Shown here piece by piece: positions 63,730-64,000 of a stretch of DNA of 64,000 nucleotides; within the stretch, counting starts at the first letter, position 1; the number at the start of each line of letters is the position of its first letter. Below the pieces are notes generated by a model, which made no database searches, had not been told where the DNA came from, and saw only the letters and a list, made by a program, of their open reading frames with translations. Source of the DNA: Halomontanus rarus (GTDB lineage Archaea; Halobacteriota; Halobacteria; Halobacteriales; Natrialbaceae); the NCBI RefSeq assembly GCF_017357405.1, contig NZ_CP071597.1, forward strand, positions 2,418,001 through 2,482,000. Direction: 5' to 3'. The translations under genes and the position numbers were made by a program.

Positions 63730-64000
63730 TCAGGCCGGGGCCTCGACGGTCGGGACGGGGATCTCCGCCAGTACCTCCTCGACGATCGCCGACTTGTCGA
63801 CGTCGTTGACCTGCGATTCCGCGGTGAGGACGAGTCGGTGGGCGATACACGCCCGCGAGACGGCCTTGACGTCGTCCGGCGTCACGTACGTCCGTCCCTG
63901 AATGACTGCGTGGGCGCGTGCGGACTCGTAGAGTCGCTGCGTACCACGCGGGCTCATCCCGACCGAGACGCGGTGATCGTCACGCGTCGCTCGCGAAACC
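63730..64000 (-). CDS. MoxR family AAA ATPase, 3' part only
   Basis: The gene runs off the right edge; 89 codons are visible. The frame continues upstream of an internal ATG at 63957 and reads ATRDDHRVSVGMSPRGTQRL, followed by ARAHAVIQGRTYVTPDDVKAV and AHRLVL, the helical lid of MoxR chaperone-like ATPases. MoxR proteins assist maturation of metalloproteins or surface complexes, often with a VWA partner, which would lie outside the window. No link with the transporter is visible. Confidence 0.85.
   Translation of the reverse strand, partial: VSRATRDDHRVSVGMSPRGTQRLYESARAHAVIQGRTYVTPDDVKAVSRACIAHRLVLTAESQVNDVDKSAIVEEVLAEIPVPTVEAPA

Noticed and set aside
1..64000. CRISPR arrays, tRNA or rRNA genes, insertion sequences, phage genes or defence systems
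   Set aside because: No regularly spaced repeats, cloverleaf-like sequence, transposase motifs or defence-gene motifs were recognised on either strand.

Overview
The window is 64 kb of a high-GC haloarchaeal replicon. The evidence is the acidic proteome, Tat-type (twin-arginine) secreted and lipoprotein signals, TATA boxes about 25-30 nt upstream of start codons with no leader room, a thermosome gene, and a PGF-CTERM-like surface anchor. Protein similarity to the Haloferax pentose (xac) enzymes suggests a Natrialbales/Haloferacales-type organism; the exact genus cannot be read from the sequence. No rRNA, tRNA, CRISPR array or insertion sequence was recognised.

Most of the window is a hemicellulose (glucuronoxylan) utilisation island. 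Left part (0.4-9.2 kb): a Gfo/Idh/MocA dehydrogenase, a mannonate-dehydratase homologue, a secreted GH5 with a PKD domain, a GH31 alpha-xylosidase-like enzyme, a ThuA-domain protein and small lipoproteins. An ABC exporter follows (10.0-11.9 kb). From 12 to 26.5 kb come a Gfo/Idh enzyme, glucuronate isomerase, an aldehyde dehydrogenase (XacF-like), a second mannonate dehydratase, an SDR, a 2-keto-3-deoxyxylonate dehydratase (XacE-like), an intracellular GH10 xylanase, a GH4 enzyme with a CHEV motif, xylose dehydrogenase (Gfo6-like) and a GH3 beta-xylosidase-like enzyme. From 27 to 33.3 kb lies a complete Opp/Dpp-type ABC importer with fused ATPases. From 34 to 44 kb come an IclR regulator, a GH67 alpha-glucuronidase, a large secreted modular GH10 xylanase and two tandem secreted GH11 xylanases. 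Next are a malic enzyme and a C45 hydrolase. From 48 to 56.5 kb come XacD, two Gfo/Idh enzymes, two sugar isomerase/epimerase TIM barrels, a second XacE and an XacR-like IclR regulator. The right end (56.7-64 kb) holds a thermosome subunit, a second Dpp-type ABC operon without a binding protein, a Yip1-like membrane protein and the 3' part of a MoxR ATPase gene.

The genes fit one inferred flow. Secreted GH10, GH11 and GH5 enzymes cut xylan outside the cell, and the Dpp-type importer takes up (glucurono)xylo-oligosaccharides. GH67, GH4, GH10, GH3 and GH31 finish hydrolysis inside. Xylose then goes through Gfo6, XacD, XacE and XacF to 2-oxoglutarate, and glucuronate through UxaC, a reductase and UxuA to 2-keto-3-deoxygluconate. 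Malic enzyme can bring C4 acids back to pyruvate.

The less expected observations are these: a 20-bp palindrome TTACA-nnCNTAYGnn-TGTAA at five intergenic places; a 3' gene-conversion-like tract shared by the two xacE copies; two adjacent GH11 genes with nearly the same catalytic domain but different binding modules; and three consecutive perfect hairpins directly behind xacD.
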